NCBI GenBank assembly: GCA_025351565.1
Contig: JANXVR010000255.1
Coordinates: 1 to 37,194, forward strand
From: Actinomycetes bacterium
Lineage (GTDB): Bacteria; Actinomycetota; UBA4738; HRBIN12
Direction of reading: 5' to 3'
Length of the DNA: 37,194 nucleotides
The notes below the pieces were generated by a model that was not told where the DNA came from, ran no database searches, and saw only the letters and a list, made by a program, of their open reading frames with translations. Shown here in pieces: positions 26,751 to 35,731 of the stretch (position 1 is the first letter of the stretch; every line of letters begins with the position of its first letter). The position numbers were made by a program, and so were the translations under genes.

Positions 26751-27923
26751 ATGGAGGACGTGGTCATCGTCGAGGGCGCCCGGACCCCCGTTGGGAAGTT
26801 CCTGGGGTCCTACGCAGGGCTCCCCGCGGTCGAACTCGGAACGCGCGCCGCCGTCGAGGCCATGCGTCGAGCCAACGTGGTGCCCGACCAGATCGACCAA
26901 ACCATCATGGGCCACGCGCGCCAGGCCGGGAACGGCCCCAACACCGGCCGTCAGGTCAGCATCCGTGCCGGTGTTCCGAAGGAAGTCAGCGCCTACAACG
27001 TGAACATCGCCTGCGGTTCGGGCATGAAGGCTGTCCAGTTGGCAGCCCAGCAGATCAAGCTCGGCGACGCCGAGGTCGTGCTGGCGGGCGGCATGGAGAA
27101 CATGACGTGCGTACCGTTCCTGCTTCCGCAGATGCGCACCGGCCAGCGGCTGGGACACACCGAGGTCCTCGACGGCATGTACACGGATGGTCTGCTCGAT
27201 CCCCTCTGTGGCCTGATCATGGGAGAGACGGCGGAGAACCTCGCTGACATGTACAGCATCAGCCGCGAAGAGCAGGACGAGTTCGCCCTGCGCTCGCAGC
27301 AGCTCGCGGTCGGATCCGCAGATCGGCGGGCCCAGGAGATGTTCCCCGTGGAAGCTCCCGGGCGAAAGGGGTCCGTCACCGTCACCGAGGACGAGCACAT
27401 CCGCCCGGACACCACCGCCGGGACACTTGCGGAACTCAAACCCGTCTTCCGCGACGGCGGGAGCGTGACCGCCGGCAACTCCTCCGGCCTCACGGATGGG
27501 GCCGCGGCGATGGTCCTGATGGCGGGTTCACGCGCCAACGCTGAAGGACGCGAGGCCCTGGCCCGGGTCATCGGCATGAGCTGGGCGGGAGTTCCGCCCG
27601 AGATCATGGGCATCGGGCCCGTCCCGGCCACGCACAAGGTTCTCGAGAAGGCTGGACTCACCATGTCAGACATCGAGCTCATCGAGATCAACGAGGCGTT
27701 CGCCGCGCAGGTCATCGCCTGCGAGCGGGAGCTGAAGTTCGATCGTGAGCGACTGAACGTGCGGGGAGGCGGGATCAGCATCGGTCATCCCATCGGGATG
27801 AGCGGGGCGAAGATCATCCTTTCGCTCGCGTACGAGATGCGCGAACGCGGCGTGTCCCTGGGTCTGGCGACGCTGTGCATCAGCGGGGGCCAGGGACTCG
27901 CGGTGCTGCTCGAACGGGTCTAG
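26751..27923 (+). CDS. Acetyl-CoA C-acyltransferase (thiolase)
   Basis: VIVEGARTPVGKFLGSYAGL, NVNIACGSGMKAVQLAAQQI, NEAFAAQVIACERELKF, GGGISIGHPIGMSGAKI. Confidence 0.95.
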   Translation: MEDVVIVEGARTPVGKFLGSYAGLPAVELGTRAAVEAMRRANVVPDQIDQTIMGHARQAGNGPNTGRQVSIRAGVPKEVSAYNVNIACGSGMKAVQLAAQQIKLGDAEVVLAGGMENMTCVPFLLPQMRTGQRLGHTEVLDGMYTDGLLDPLCGLIMGETAENLADMYSISREEQDEFALRSQQLAVGSADRRAQEMFPVEAPGRKGSVTVTEDEHIRPDTTAGTLAELKPVFRDGGSVTAGNSSGLTDGAAAMVLMAGSRANAEGREALARVIGMSWAGVPPEIMGIGPVPATHKVLEKAGLTMSDIELIEINEAFAAQVIACERELKFDRERLNVRGGGISIGHPIGMSGAKIILSLAYEMRERGVSLGLATLCISGGQGLAVLLERV

Positions 27924-28273
27924 TCCGGCCAGTCGGCCGCGACCGCCAGGGCCCTGCTCCCCCAGTCCGACAAGTTGGCTTCTCCTCTGAGGGTGTACTT
28001 CTCGACGAGCAGCTTGCGGGCCGTCGCGTCTTCTTCGCTCCCCGCGGAAAGGACTCGCGCCCGCGACGGGCGCTTCCTGTCTCCGATCTGCAACACGACG
28101 TCGGCAGACACCATGATGTTGCGGACCCAGTCGGACCGATCGCCGTCACCGGCAAGGAAGTAGGCGGTCTGTTCGTTCGTCGCGAACCAGATCTCGATCC
28201 GATGCGCGTTCCCGGACATGCGCCCGCTGGTGATCAGGTAGGCGAGGTCCGGCTCGGCCGCGTCCGATGCCAT
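27920..28273 (-). CDS. Deazaflavin-dependent nitroreductase (DDN)-like family protein
   Basis: HRIEIWFATNEQTAYFLAGDGDRSDWVRNIMVSADVVLQIGDR; ATG at 28273. Confidence 0.7.
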   Translation of the reverse strand: MASDAAEPDLAYLITSGRMSGNAHRIEIWFATNEQTAYFLAGDGDRSDWVRNIMVSADVVLQIGDRKRPSRARVLSAGSEEDATARKLLVEKYTLRGEANLSDWGSRALAVAADWPD

Positions 28274-28380
28274 CACCGGGTCGCCCAGACCACCAGCCCC
28301 GCGATAACCACGAGTGCGGAGATGAACATGATCCAATCCGCCTTCTTGATCTTCCCGGGCTGCTGGTAGTTGAACCCCAC
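28273..28380 (-). CDS. 35-aa single-TM peptide MGFNYQQPGKIKKADWIMFISALVVIAGLVVWATR
   Basis: GTG start; TGATG overlap with the next gene; cytosolic basic stretch plus one hydrophobic helix; below the ORF-track threshold. Confidence 0.6.
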   Translation of the reverse strand: MGFNYQQPGKIKKADWIMFISALVVIAGLVVWATR

Positions 28381-28381
28381 G

Positions 28382-28594
28382 TCAGTCCTCGTCGATCCGG
28401 TAGTACTCGCGGAACTTCTCCGGAGTCAGCCAATACAGATGCTGGCGGACGGTGGACGCATAGGTCCGCGCCTCCGCGCCGTCCCGGCACGCCCGCTCGG
28501 CGGCGACCCCGCCGTGGGGATCGGTGATGATCACCCGCCAACCCAACGGCGTGTCTCGCAGTTCTACGGCGTAGGTTCCGGGCACCACCGTCAC
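28382..28594 (-). CDS. 70-aa hypothetical protein (VTVVPGTYAVELRDTPLGWRVIITDPHGG...FREYYRIDED)
   Basis: C-terminal part of track ORF 28382..28870; the upstream part of that ORF overlaps the better-supported 28608..28895 gene. Confidence 0.6.
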   Translation of the reverse strand: MTVVPGTYAVELRDTPLGWRVIITDPHGGVAAERACRDGAEARTYASTVRQHLYWLTPEKFREYYRIDED

Positions 28595-28607
28595 CTTGCG
28601 AGTTCCC

Positions 28608-28895
28608 CTATCCCTGGACCACGAGATTCTGCTCGAGGCGGTCCAACTGGGCGCGGATCGGCCCAACCAGCGACGCAGACTGGAGCGAGAGATCGGGTCG
28701 CAACGCGGCGATCTTCTCCAGGGACTGCACCAGGAGGCTCGCGTGCTCCTGCGCATCACGAAGCGAATCCACGAGTACCACGGCGTAGTCGCTCTCGAAC
28801 GGCTCACCGTCCCAGGGGCAGGCGCCCCCCGACTCGATGACCTGGTCGACCATGAACTCCCGGCCGTCACGCTTGCACGTTCCCTTGATCTTCAC
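28608..28895 (-). CDS. Small hypothetical protein (VKIKGTCKRDGREFMVDQVIESGGACPWDG...)
   Basis: GTG at 28895 overlapping the stop of the receiver-domain gene (28892). Confidence 0.65.
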   Translation of the reverse strand: MKIKGTCKRDGREFMVDQVIESGGACPWDGEPFESDYAVVLVDSLRDAQEHASLLVQSLEKIAALRPDLSLQSASLVGPIRAQLDRLEQNLVVQG

Positions 28896-29278
28896 GCGCT
28901 CTCCTTCTGCGGAACCAGCTGCAACGACAGATCGGCTAACTCGAACGGATCGACCGGCTTGACGAACCAGGCATCGGCTCCCGACCACTTCGCGAGCCAC
29001 GCGTCCTGCCGGCGCTCCAGCAAGACGAAGATGACGCCCGTGTAGGGGTCTTCAGCATCCCTAAGGGTCTTCGCCAGGGAGAAGGCACCCTCGCGCGATG
29101 CGATCTGGTCCGCAACCACCATGTCCGGCCGGTCCCGAAACGCCGCCGTGGCCCCGAGCTCACCGTTCTTCGCGGCCCGGAACGTGATCCCGCTCCCCAG
29201 TCGACGCTCGATCGAACGAACCGCCAGGGCCATGAGCTCCCGTGACTTCGGGTCAGGCGAGATAAGCAGGACATCCAC
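28892..29278 (-). CDS. Stand-alone response-regulator receiver-like protein
   Basis: VDVLLISPDPKSRELM ... PDMVVADQIASREGAF ... GADAWFVKPVDPFEL; GTG at 29278 preceded by TAGCAT. Confidence 0.75.
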   Translation of the reverse strand: MDVLLISPDPKSRELMALAVRSIERRLGSGITFRAAKNGELGATAAFRDRPDMVVADQIASREGAFSLAKTLRDAEDPYTGVIFVLLERRQDAWLAKWSGADAWFVKPVDPFELADLSLQLVPQKESA

Positions 29279-29383
29279 GCCGGGAATGCTACTACGCACA
29301 CGCTGCGGTCTTTGCCCCGAGCGAGCCCCTGCACTACGCTCGCGGACAACTCAACAACAAGGCTCTTCATCGAGGAGGTAACC

Positions 29384-30076
29384 GTGGGAGACACCGGTAG
29401 AGGCGCCGTCGCTGAATTCCTTGGCACGTTCGCGCTCATCTTCATCGGCGCAGGTTCGATCGTTGCGGCGACGCAGGGGGGCGGAAACGGCCTCGTAGCC
29501 ATCGCACTGGCTCACGGGTTGGTGCTGTTCATCATGATCTCGATCTTCGGCCACATCTCGGGCGGGTTGTTCAACCCAGCCATCTCCGTCGCGCTCTGGG
29601 TCACCGGGAAGCTGCCGTCGACGAAGACCGTCGTCTTCATCCTGGCGCAGCTCGTGGGCGGCATCGCCGGTGCGTTCCTGTTGAAGTTCCTGGTCCCCAC
29701 GGAGATGTTCAAGGCAGCCGGCGGTGGCGGGGCCGCGGTCATGAGCGGGCTCGCGGTCGGCAAAGCCGTCCTCATCGAGGCCGTCGCCACGTTCTTCCTG
29801 GTGCTGGCCGTCTTCGGCACGGCGATCGACGATAGAGGTCCCTGGAACAAGACCGCAGGCCTCACCATCGGTCTCACGATCGCGTTCGACATCCTGGCTT
29901 TCGGGCCGTTCACCGGCGCCGCGATGAACCCCGCACGATGGCTGGGACCGGCGCTGGCAACCGGGAAGTTGGACAACTGGTACGTCTGGATCGCGGGGCC
30001 TGTTTCCGGGGCGATCATCGCGGCCGTCCTCTATTGGGGTGTGTTCCTCCGGGGCACGGAACCGGCGACGCCCTGA
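29384..30076 (+). CDS. Aquaporin/MIP-family channel
   Basis: [46 protein letters not shown] with GAGGAGG RBS. Confidence 0.93.
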   Translation: MGDTGRGAVAEFLGTFALIFIGAGSIVAATQGGGNGLVAIALAHGLVLFIMISIFGHISGGLFNPAISVALWVTGKLPSTKTVVFILAQLVGGIAGAFLLKFLVPTEMFKAAGGGGAAVMSGLAVGKAVLIEAVATFFLVLAVFGTAIDDRGPWNKTAGLTIGLTIAFDILAFGPFTGAAMNPARWLGPALATGKLDNWYVWIAGPVSGAIIAAVLYWGVFLRGTEPATP

Positions 30077-30090
30077 CCCATCCTTCGTTG

Positions 30091-31272
30091 ATGGCAGACA
30101 TCTACCTGGATTCCGCGTCCGCCACTCCCCTGCTTCCCGCGGCGCGAGAGGCAGTTCTGGCCGCGCTCGACGCGTTCGGCGACCCGCTGAACATCCACGC
30201 CGACGGACGGGCCGCCCGTCGCCTCCTGGACGACGCCAGGGACACGATCGCCCTCGGCATCGGCGCGCAGGCCGATGAGATCGTCTTCACCTCGGGTGGC
30301 ACGGAGTCGGTCGCGCTCGGGATCTGGGGCGCGGTCCGCGCCCAGCGAGAGCTGGGAGATCGCATCGTGGTGAGCGCCGTCGAGCACCCCGCTGTGGGCG
30401 GCGTGTGCAACGTGCTCGAGAGCGACGGCTTCCAGGTGACGTGCGTACCAGCCGACCGGTTCGGCCGGATGGATCTGGACCGGTACGCTACAGAGATCCG
30501 CAAGCCGGGCACGCTGGTCGCCAGTGTGCAGCATGCGAACCACGAGCTGGGAACGCTGCAGCAGCTGGGCGAGGCTGCGCGGCTCGCCTGCGAGGCCGGC
30601 GTGCGGTTCCACACCGACGCCTGCCAGACCGTCGGTCACCTTCCTGTTTCGGTCGATGCGCTCGGCGTAGACCTCCTGTCGCTCTCGGGCCACAAGTTCG
30701 GCGGTCCCCCGGGCGTCGGCGCGCTGTATGTGCGGCGGGGGGTCGGCGTGACCGCCTATCCGTGCGGGGACGACCGCGAACGCAAGCGCCGCTCCGGGAT
30801 GGAGAACACCCCTGGCATCGCGGGGATGGCGGCGGCGCTCAGCTCGTCCCTGGCCTCGATGGCCGATCTGGCGGCGCTGAACTGGGCCCGAACCGCCCGC
30901 ATCCGCTCACAGATCGAGTCCATGCCCGGTGCTTGCGTGCACGGTCATCCGACCCACCGGACACCGCACCTGGTCTGCTTCAGCATCGACGGTCTGGATG
31001 CCGCAACCTTGATGATGGCCCTGGATTCGCGCGGTTTCCGGCTCGCGGCCGGCTCCATGTGCAGCGGCCAGCCGGGGGATGCCTCCCCTGTCCTGGAACA
31101 GGTGGGGTATCCAGGGATCTCGGGATTCCGGGTGAGCCTCGGCTCGGCTACCACGGACCAGGAGGTCGACGCGTTCATCGAGACCTTGCCGTCCCTGGTT
31201 CAAGAACTCCGAGAGGTGGAGCAGGTCAGTGTGGACGCCTTGGCGAGATTCCGGCCACCTGGCGACCACTAG
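30091..31272 (+). CDS. Cysteine desulfurase (NifS/IscS-like)
   Basis: [66 protein letters not shown], catalytic-loop GSMCSGQP. Confidence 0.92.
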   Translation: MADIYLDSASATPLLPAAREAVLAALDAFGDPLNIHADGRAARRLLDDARDTIALGIGAQADEIVFTSGGTESVALGIWGAVRAQRELGDRIVVSAVEHPAVGGVCNVLESDGFQVTCVPADRFGRMDLDRYATEIRKPGTLVASVQHANHELGTLQQLGEAARLACEAGVRFHTDACQTVGHLPVSVDALGVDLLSLSGHKFGGPPGVGALYVRRGVGVTAYPCGDDRERKRRSGMENTPGIAGMAAALSSSLASMADLAALNWARTARIRSQIESMPGACVHGHPTHRTPHLVCFSIDGLDAATLMMALDSRGFRLAAGSMCSGQPGDASPVLEQVGYPGISGFRVSLGSATTDQEVDAFIETLPSLVQELREVEQVSVDALARFRPPGDH

Positions 31273-31281
31273 CTCCGACGC

Positions 31282-32283
31282 TCAGACCGTCCAGGTGTCG
31301 CCCGAGTGAAGCAGCTTCTCCAGATCGCCCTTGCCCGATCGTTCGATCGCGTGCGACAGCTGCTCGTGCATCGCCTCGCCGTACACCGGCCGCTCGAACT
31401 CGCGGAACACCCCGATCGCCGTGGGCTCCGTGGGTCTATGCGAGAGGTGCGCCAGCGCGAACGCCAACGATGGGCGTCCGTTGACGTCGTGCGTGATGAT
31501 CCGATCTGCCGGCGTGTCGGCGACCGTGGCGACGACCAGCCGCCCGTTCTCTCCGGCGGCCACGCACCGGTTGCCCTCGTCGAAGACGATCGGCTCACCG
31601 TGGACAAGGCGGATCTGGTTGTGCGCCCCCTGCGGCTTCTCGCGCAGCAGATCGAAGGCCCCATCGTTGAACACATTGCAGTTCTGATAGATCTCGACGA
31701 ACGCTGTTCCCTTGTGCGCCGCGGCCTGGCGGAGGACTTCGGTCAGATGCGGCCGGTCGTTGTCGAGCGTTCGCGCAACGAACGTGGCTTCGGCACCCAG
31801 AGCTAGTGCGATGGGATTGAACGGGTGGTCGACCGATCCGAACGGGCTGGACTTCGTGACCTTGCCTTCCTCGCTCGTGGGCGAGTACTGACCCTTCGTC
31901 AGTCCGTAGATCTGGTTGTTGAAGAGGAGGATCTTGAGGTTCACGTTCCGGCGGAGCGCGTGGATCAGATGGTTGCCGCCGATCGAGAGCGCGTCCCCGT
32001 CACCGGTGACTACCCATACGCTGAGCTCGGGGTCGGCCGTCGCGATCCCTGTGGCGATCGCGGGCGCCCGCCCATGGATCCCATGGACCCCGTACGTATC
32101 CATGTAGTACGTGAATCGCCCGCTGCAGCCGATCCCCGACACGAACACCGTCTTGTGCGGCTCGATCCCGAGTTCGGGGAGGAAACCCTGAACGGCGGAG
32201 AGGATGGCGTAGTCTCCGCAGCCGGGACACCAGCGCACCTCCTGGTCGGACGTGAAGTCCTTCTTCGCCAAGGTCTCAACCAT
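31282..32283 (-). CDS. korB: 2-oxoacid:ferredoxin oxidoreductase, beta subunit
   Basis: EVRWCPGCGDYAILSAVQGFL, SGIGCSGRFTYYMDTYGVHGIHGRAPAIATG, VVTGDGDALSIGGNHLIHALRRN. Confidence 0.93.
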   Translation of the reverse strand: MVETLAKKDFTSDQEVRWCPGCGDYAILSAVQGFLPELGIEPHKTVFVSGIGCSGRFTYYMDTYGVHGIHGRAPAIATGIATADPELSVWVVTGDGDALSIGGNHLIHALRRNVNLKILLFNNQIYGLTKGQYSPTSEEGKVTKSSPFGSVDHPFNPIALALGAEATFVARTLDNDRPHLTEVLRQAAAHKGTAFVEIYQNCNVFNDGAFDLLREKPQGAHNQIRLVHGEPIVFDEGNRCVAAGENGRLVVATVADTPADRIITHDVNGRPSLAFALAHLSHRPTEPTAIGVFREFERPVYGEAMHEQLSHAIERSGKGDLEKLLHSGDTWTV

Positions 32284-34111
32284 CGAGCAACCTCATGATC
32301 TCTCCTTCGAGTTCCTCGGCGAAGAGCGGCAGCCCTTCAACCTTCGTGTAGGCGTGGGCGTCCACCAGGAACTTCGCCCGGATCAGCAGGGAGAGCTGCC
32401 CCGTGTTCATCTCGGGGATCAGCACCGTGCGGTACCGGGCCAGGACGTCCCCGATGTTTGAGGGGAACGGGTTGAGGTAACGCAGGTGACTCGTCGCCAC
32501 CGACCTCCCCTGCGCCCTGACCCGTTGCGCGCCCGCCTTGATGCTCCCGAGGGACGAACCCCACCCAAGGACCAGCAGGTCCGCCTCGCCACTTGGATCG
32601 TCGACCTCGAGCTGGGGGATGTCGCGGGCGATCCCCGCGACCTTGGCCGCTCGAAGATCGGTCATGCGTTGGTGGTTCGCCGGGTCGTAACTGATGTTCC
32701 CCGTGAGGTCCTCACGCTCCAACCCGCCGATGCGATGGACCAGGCCGGGGGTTCCGGGGACCGCCCACGGGCGGGCCAGGCGTTCATCGCGCGCGTAGGG
32801 AAGGAAGAGATCGCCCTCGGCCTGTGCGAAGTCGGGGTCGATGAGGGGGAGGTCGCCGAGGGACGGGATGCGCCAGGGCTCCGAGGAGTTCTGGAGGAAC
32901 GAGTCGGTCAGCAGGATCACCGGGGTTCGGTAGCGGACGGCGATCCGCGCAGCCTCCATCGCCATGGCGAAGCAGTCCGAAGGCGACGCGGCGGCCAGGA
33001 TGGGCATCGGAGAGTCACCGTGGCGCCCGAACATGGCCAGCAGCAGGTCCGACTGCTCGGTCTTGGTAGGAAGCCCCGTGGAGGGACCGGCGCGCTGGAC
33101 GTCGACGATGATCAGCGGGAGCTCCATGATGACCGCCAGCCCCAGCGTTTCAGCCTTCAGGTCCATACCCGGCCCCGACGTTCCGGTCACCGCCAAGTGG
33201 CCGGCGAACGCGGCGCCGAGCGCCATGTTGGCTGCCGCGATCTCGTCCTCAGCCTGGAGGGTGAGTACACCGAAGTTCTTGTGCCGCGAGAGTTCGTGCA
33301 GCAGCTCTGACGCGGGGGTGATGGGGTAGCTGGCGTAGAACAGGTGGAGACCGCTGCGCTCCGCGGCGCTCACCAGGCCCCACGCGGTGGCCGTAGCGCC
33401 CGCGATGTTCCGGTACTCGCCCGGTTCCGCGGGCGCCGCCTTCACATGGAAGGAATGGGCGAACAACTCGGTAGTCTCGCCGAAGTTGTAGCCGGCCTTG
33501 AACGCGGCAACGTTCGTGTCGAAGATCTCCTGCTTGCTGCCGAACTTCTTCTCGAGCCAGTTGAGCGTGGTCTCGGGGGGTCGCCCGTACATCCAGCTCA
33601 CGAGCCCGAGCGCGAACATGTTCTTGGCCCGCTCGGACTCCTTCTTACCGACGCCGATGGACTCGGTGGCGCGGGTGGTGATCGACGTCATAGGGACCGG
33701 GTACACGTCGTACCCATCGAGCGTCCCGTCCGCCCTGGGGTCGGTTCGGAAGCCGGCCTTCTCGATGTTCCGCTGGGTGAACGCGTCCTCGTTGAGGATG
33801 ACGATCCCGCCGGGGCTCACGGTGCCAAGGTCTGCCTTCAGAGCGGCGGGGTTCATCGCGACCAGCACATCCGCGTGATCCCCTGGCGTCGTCACGTCTG
33901 TAGACGCGAACTGGATCTGGAACGCGCTCACCCCGTGAACCGTGCCGGCCGGCGCTCGGATCTCGGCGGGGAAGTCCGGCAAGGTGGCCAGGTCGTTGCC
34001 GAGGACGGCGGTTGCCGAGGTGAACCGATCCCCGGTGAGTTGCATCCCGTCGCCCGAGTCTCCGGCGAACCGGATGACGACGCGTTCCTTCTCTTCGACG
34101 GTCTTGGCCAT
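32276..34111 (-). CDS. korA: 2-oxoacid:ferredoxin oxidoreductase, fused gamma-alpha subunit
   Basis: RFAGDSGDGMQLTGDRF, YPITPASELLHELSRHK, QAEDEIAAANMALGAAFAGHLAVTGTSGPGMDLKAE; 8-nt overlap with korB. Confidence 0.93.
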   Translation of the reverse strand: MAKTVEEKERVVIRFAGDSGDGMQLTGDRFTSATAVLGNDLATLPDFPAEIRAPAGTVHGVSAFQIQFASTDVTTPGDHADVLVAMNPAALKADLGTVSPGGIVILNEDAFTQRNIEKAGFRTDPRADGTLDGYDVYPVPMTSITTRATESIGVGKKESERAKNMFALGLVSWMYGRPPETTLNWLEKKFGSKQEIFDTNVAAFKAGYNFGETTELFAHSFHVKAAPAEPGEYRNIAGATATAWGLVSAAERSGLHLFYASYPITPASELLHELSRHKNFGVLTLQAEDEIAAANMALGAAFAGHLAVTGTSGPGMDLKAETLGLAVIMELPLIIVDVQRAGPSTGLPTKTEQSDLLLAMFGRHGDSPMPILAAASPSDCFAMAMEAARIAVRYRTPVILLTDSFLQNSSEPWRIPSLGDLPLIDPDFAQAEGDLFLPYARDERLARPWAVPGTPGLVHRIGGLEREDLTGNISYDPANHQRMTDLRAAKVAGIARDIPQLEVDDPSGEADLLVLGWGSSLGSIKAGAQRVRAQGRSVATSHLRYLNPFPSNIGDVLARYRTVLIPEMNTGQLSLLIRAKFLVDAHAYTKVEGLPLFAEELEGEIMRLLDG

Positions 34112-34210
34112 GTCGTGAGCCGCGGGCCCTCGCTCCTTCGCCGGTCGAGCTGCCCCTGCAATCTACCGCGGCGCGCCGCCAAGAACGGTCCCGGCGGGTA
34201 CATTCTCGCT

Positions 34211-35128
34211 ATGAAGATCAACAGATGCGGATCGCAGGGACCGGAGTTGACGGTGATCGGCTACGGCGCGTGGGAAGCCGGCGGCGACGCGTGGGGCCCG
34301 AATGCGTCCGAGTCGGCAGTGGTCGAGGCCATGCGGGCCGGGCTGGACGCGGGCATCAACTGGATCGACACCGCGGAGGTCTACGGGAACGGCGTCTCCG
34401 AGGGGCTGGTCGGCAAGGCCGTCGCCGGTCGTCGCGGAGAGGTCATCGTCGCCTCGAAAGCGGCCCCCGCTCCTGAGGGGTCGGGGTTCCGTCCAGAGCA
34501 GATCCGCGCGGCCTGCGATGCGTCCCTGTCCCGGCTGGGGATCGAGGTCATCGACCTGTACCAGCTCCATTGGCCTGACGAGGTCATCCCCGTAGAAGAG
34601 GCCTGGGGCACCATGGCCGAGCTCCAGACCGAAGGGAAGGCCCGCTGGATCGGGGTCTCCAACTTCGATCGGGATCAGATCGAGCGGTGCCTGGCCGTCC
34701 GGCACGTTGACTCGTTGCAGCAGGAGTTCTCGATGGTCGCGCTGGCGGACCGCGAGCTCATCGCCTGGTGCGGGCAGGTGGGGGTCGGCGTGGTCAGCTA
34801 CTCCCCGCTCGGCGCGGGGCTGCTGACCGGCGCTATCGGGGCCGACACCACGTTCGCCCCCGGCGATTGGCGCCTCACCGAGGGCCAGAACCTCTTCGGA
34901 CCCGAACACCTACCCCGCCACCTCGCGCTCGTTGGGGCGTTGCGGCCGATCGCCGAGCGCCTCGGGGTGAGCCTCGCCCAACTTGCGCTGGCGTGGAACA
35001 TCGCGCAACCGGGCGTCACGGCGGCCATCGCCGGGAGCCGGAACCCCGCGCATGTCCGGACGAACGCGCAGGCCGGCGACATCGTGCTGGACGGAGAAAC
35101 GCTCCAGACCATCGAAGCGTCGTTGTGA
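34211..35128 (+). CDS. Aldo/keto reductase
   Basis: GYGAWEAGGDAWGPN, GINWIDTAEVYGNGVSEGLVG, IDLYQLHWPD, KARWIGVSNFDRDQI. Confidence 0.93.
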   Translation: MKINRCGSQGPELTVIGYGAWEAGGDAWGPNASESAVVEAMRAGLDAGINWIDTAEVYGNGVSEGLVGKAVAGRRGEVIVASKAAPAPEGSGFRPEQIRAACDASLSRLGIEVIDLYQLHWPDEVIPVEEAWGTMAELQTEGKARWIGVSNFDRDQIERCLAVRHVDSLQQEFSMVALADRELIAWCGQVGVGVVSYSPLGAGLLTGAIGADTTFAPGDWRLTEGQNLFGPEHLPRHLALVGALRPIAERLGVSLAQLALAWNIAQPGVTAAIAGSRNPAHVRTNAQAGDIVLDGETLQTIEASL

Positions 35129-35138
35129 GCCGGTCCCC

Positions 35139-35651
35139 CTAGAGGCCGGCGCCGGAGATCTGCCGGAGCCGCGCGACGATCCCGTCCAGCAACTTCGTCG
35201 AGAAGTCCGGTTCCGACTTCACCATGTCGACCAGCGTATGCCTGAACAGGCGAAGCAGGCTCATCGGCGTCTCCGCGACCACCGAGGCGCTGCGCTCCCC
35301 CCCGTCGATGGCCGATAGCTCGCCGAAGAAGTCTCCGGGGACCACCTGCCCGACCTTCCGCTTCTTGCGGGTCACCTTGGCCTGGCCCTCCAGGACGACG
35401 AAGAGCGTTTCGCCCGGCATCCCCTCTTCCACGATGATCTGCCCGGGTTTGAAAACTTGGACATCCGCCTCGGCGGCCAGCGTGCGCAGGTGGCGCCGCG
35501 AGATGCCGCTGAAGAGCGGGACCCCCGCGAGCGCAACCTCGTTCTGGCGGCGGGTTCGCTTGGCGGGCTGCTCCGGCTGGCGGGCTGGCTTCGATCCCTT
35601 GCCGGGTTCTCGTAGCAGCATCATCTCCGGGAAGGTCGGACTCATGCTCAT
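35139..35651 (-). CDS. Cyclic-nucleotide-binding domain protein (no obvious HTH)
   Basis: LFSGISRRHLRTLAAEADVQVFKPGQIIVEEGMPGETLFVVLEGQAKV ... VVPGDFFGELSAIDGGERSASVVAETP. Confidence 0.88.
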   Translation of the reverse strand: MSMSPTFPEMMLLREPGKGSKPARQPEQPAKRTRRQNEVALAGVPLFSGISRRHLRTLAAEADVQVFKPGQIIVEEGMPGETLFVVLEGQAKVTRKKRKVGQVVPGDFFGELSAIDGGERSASVVAETPMSLLRLFRHTLVDMVKSEPDFSTKLLDGIVARLRQISGAGL

Positions 35652-35731
35652 GCCCGGAGCCTACCCGCAACCCGCCCCCGAGCGCCAACCTCGTTGGTCG
35701 TTCCTCGCCACGCGCCGATAGGGTGAACGCC

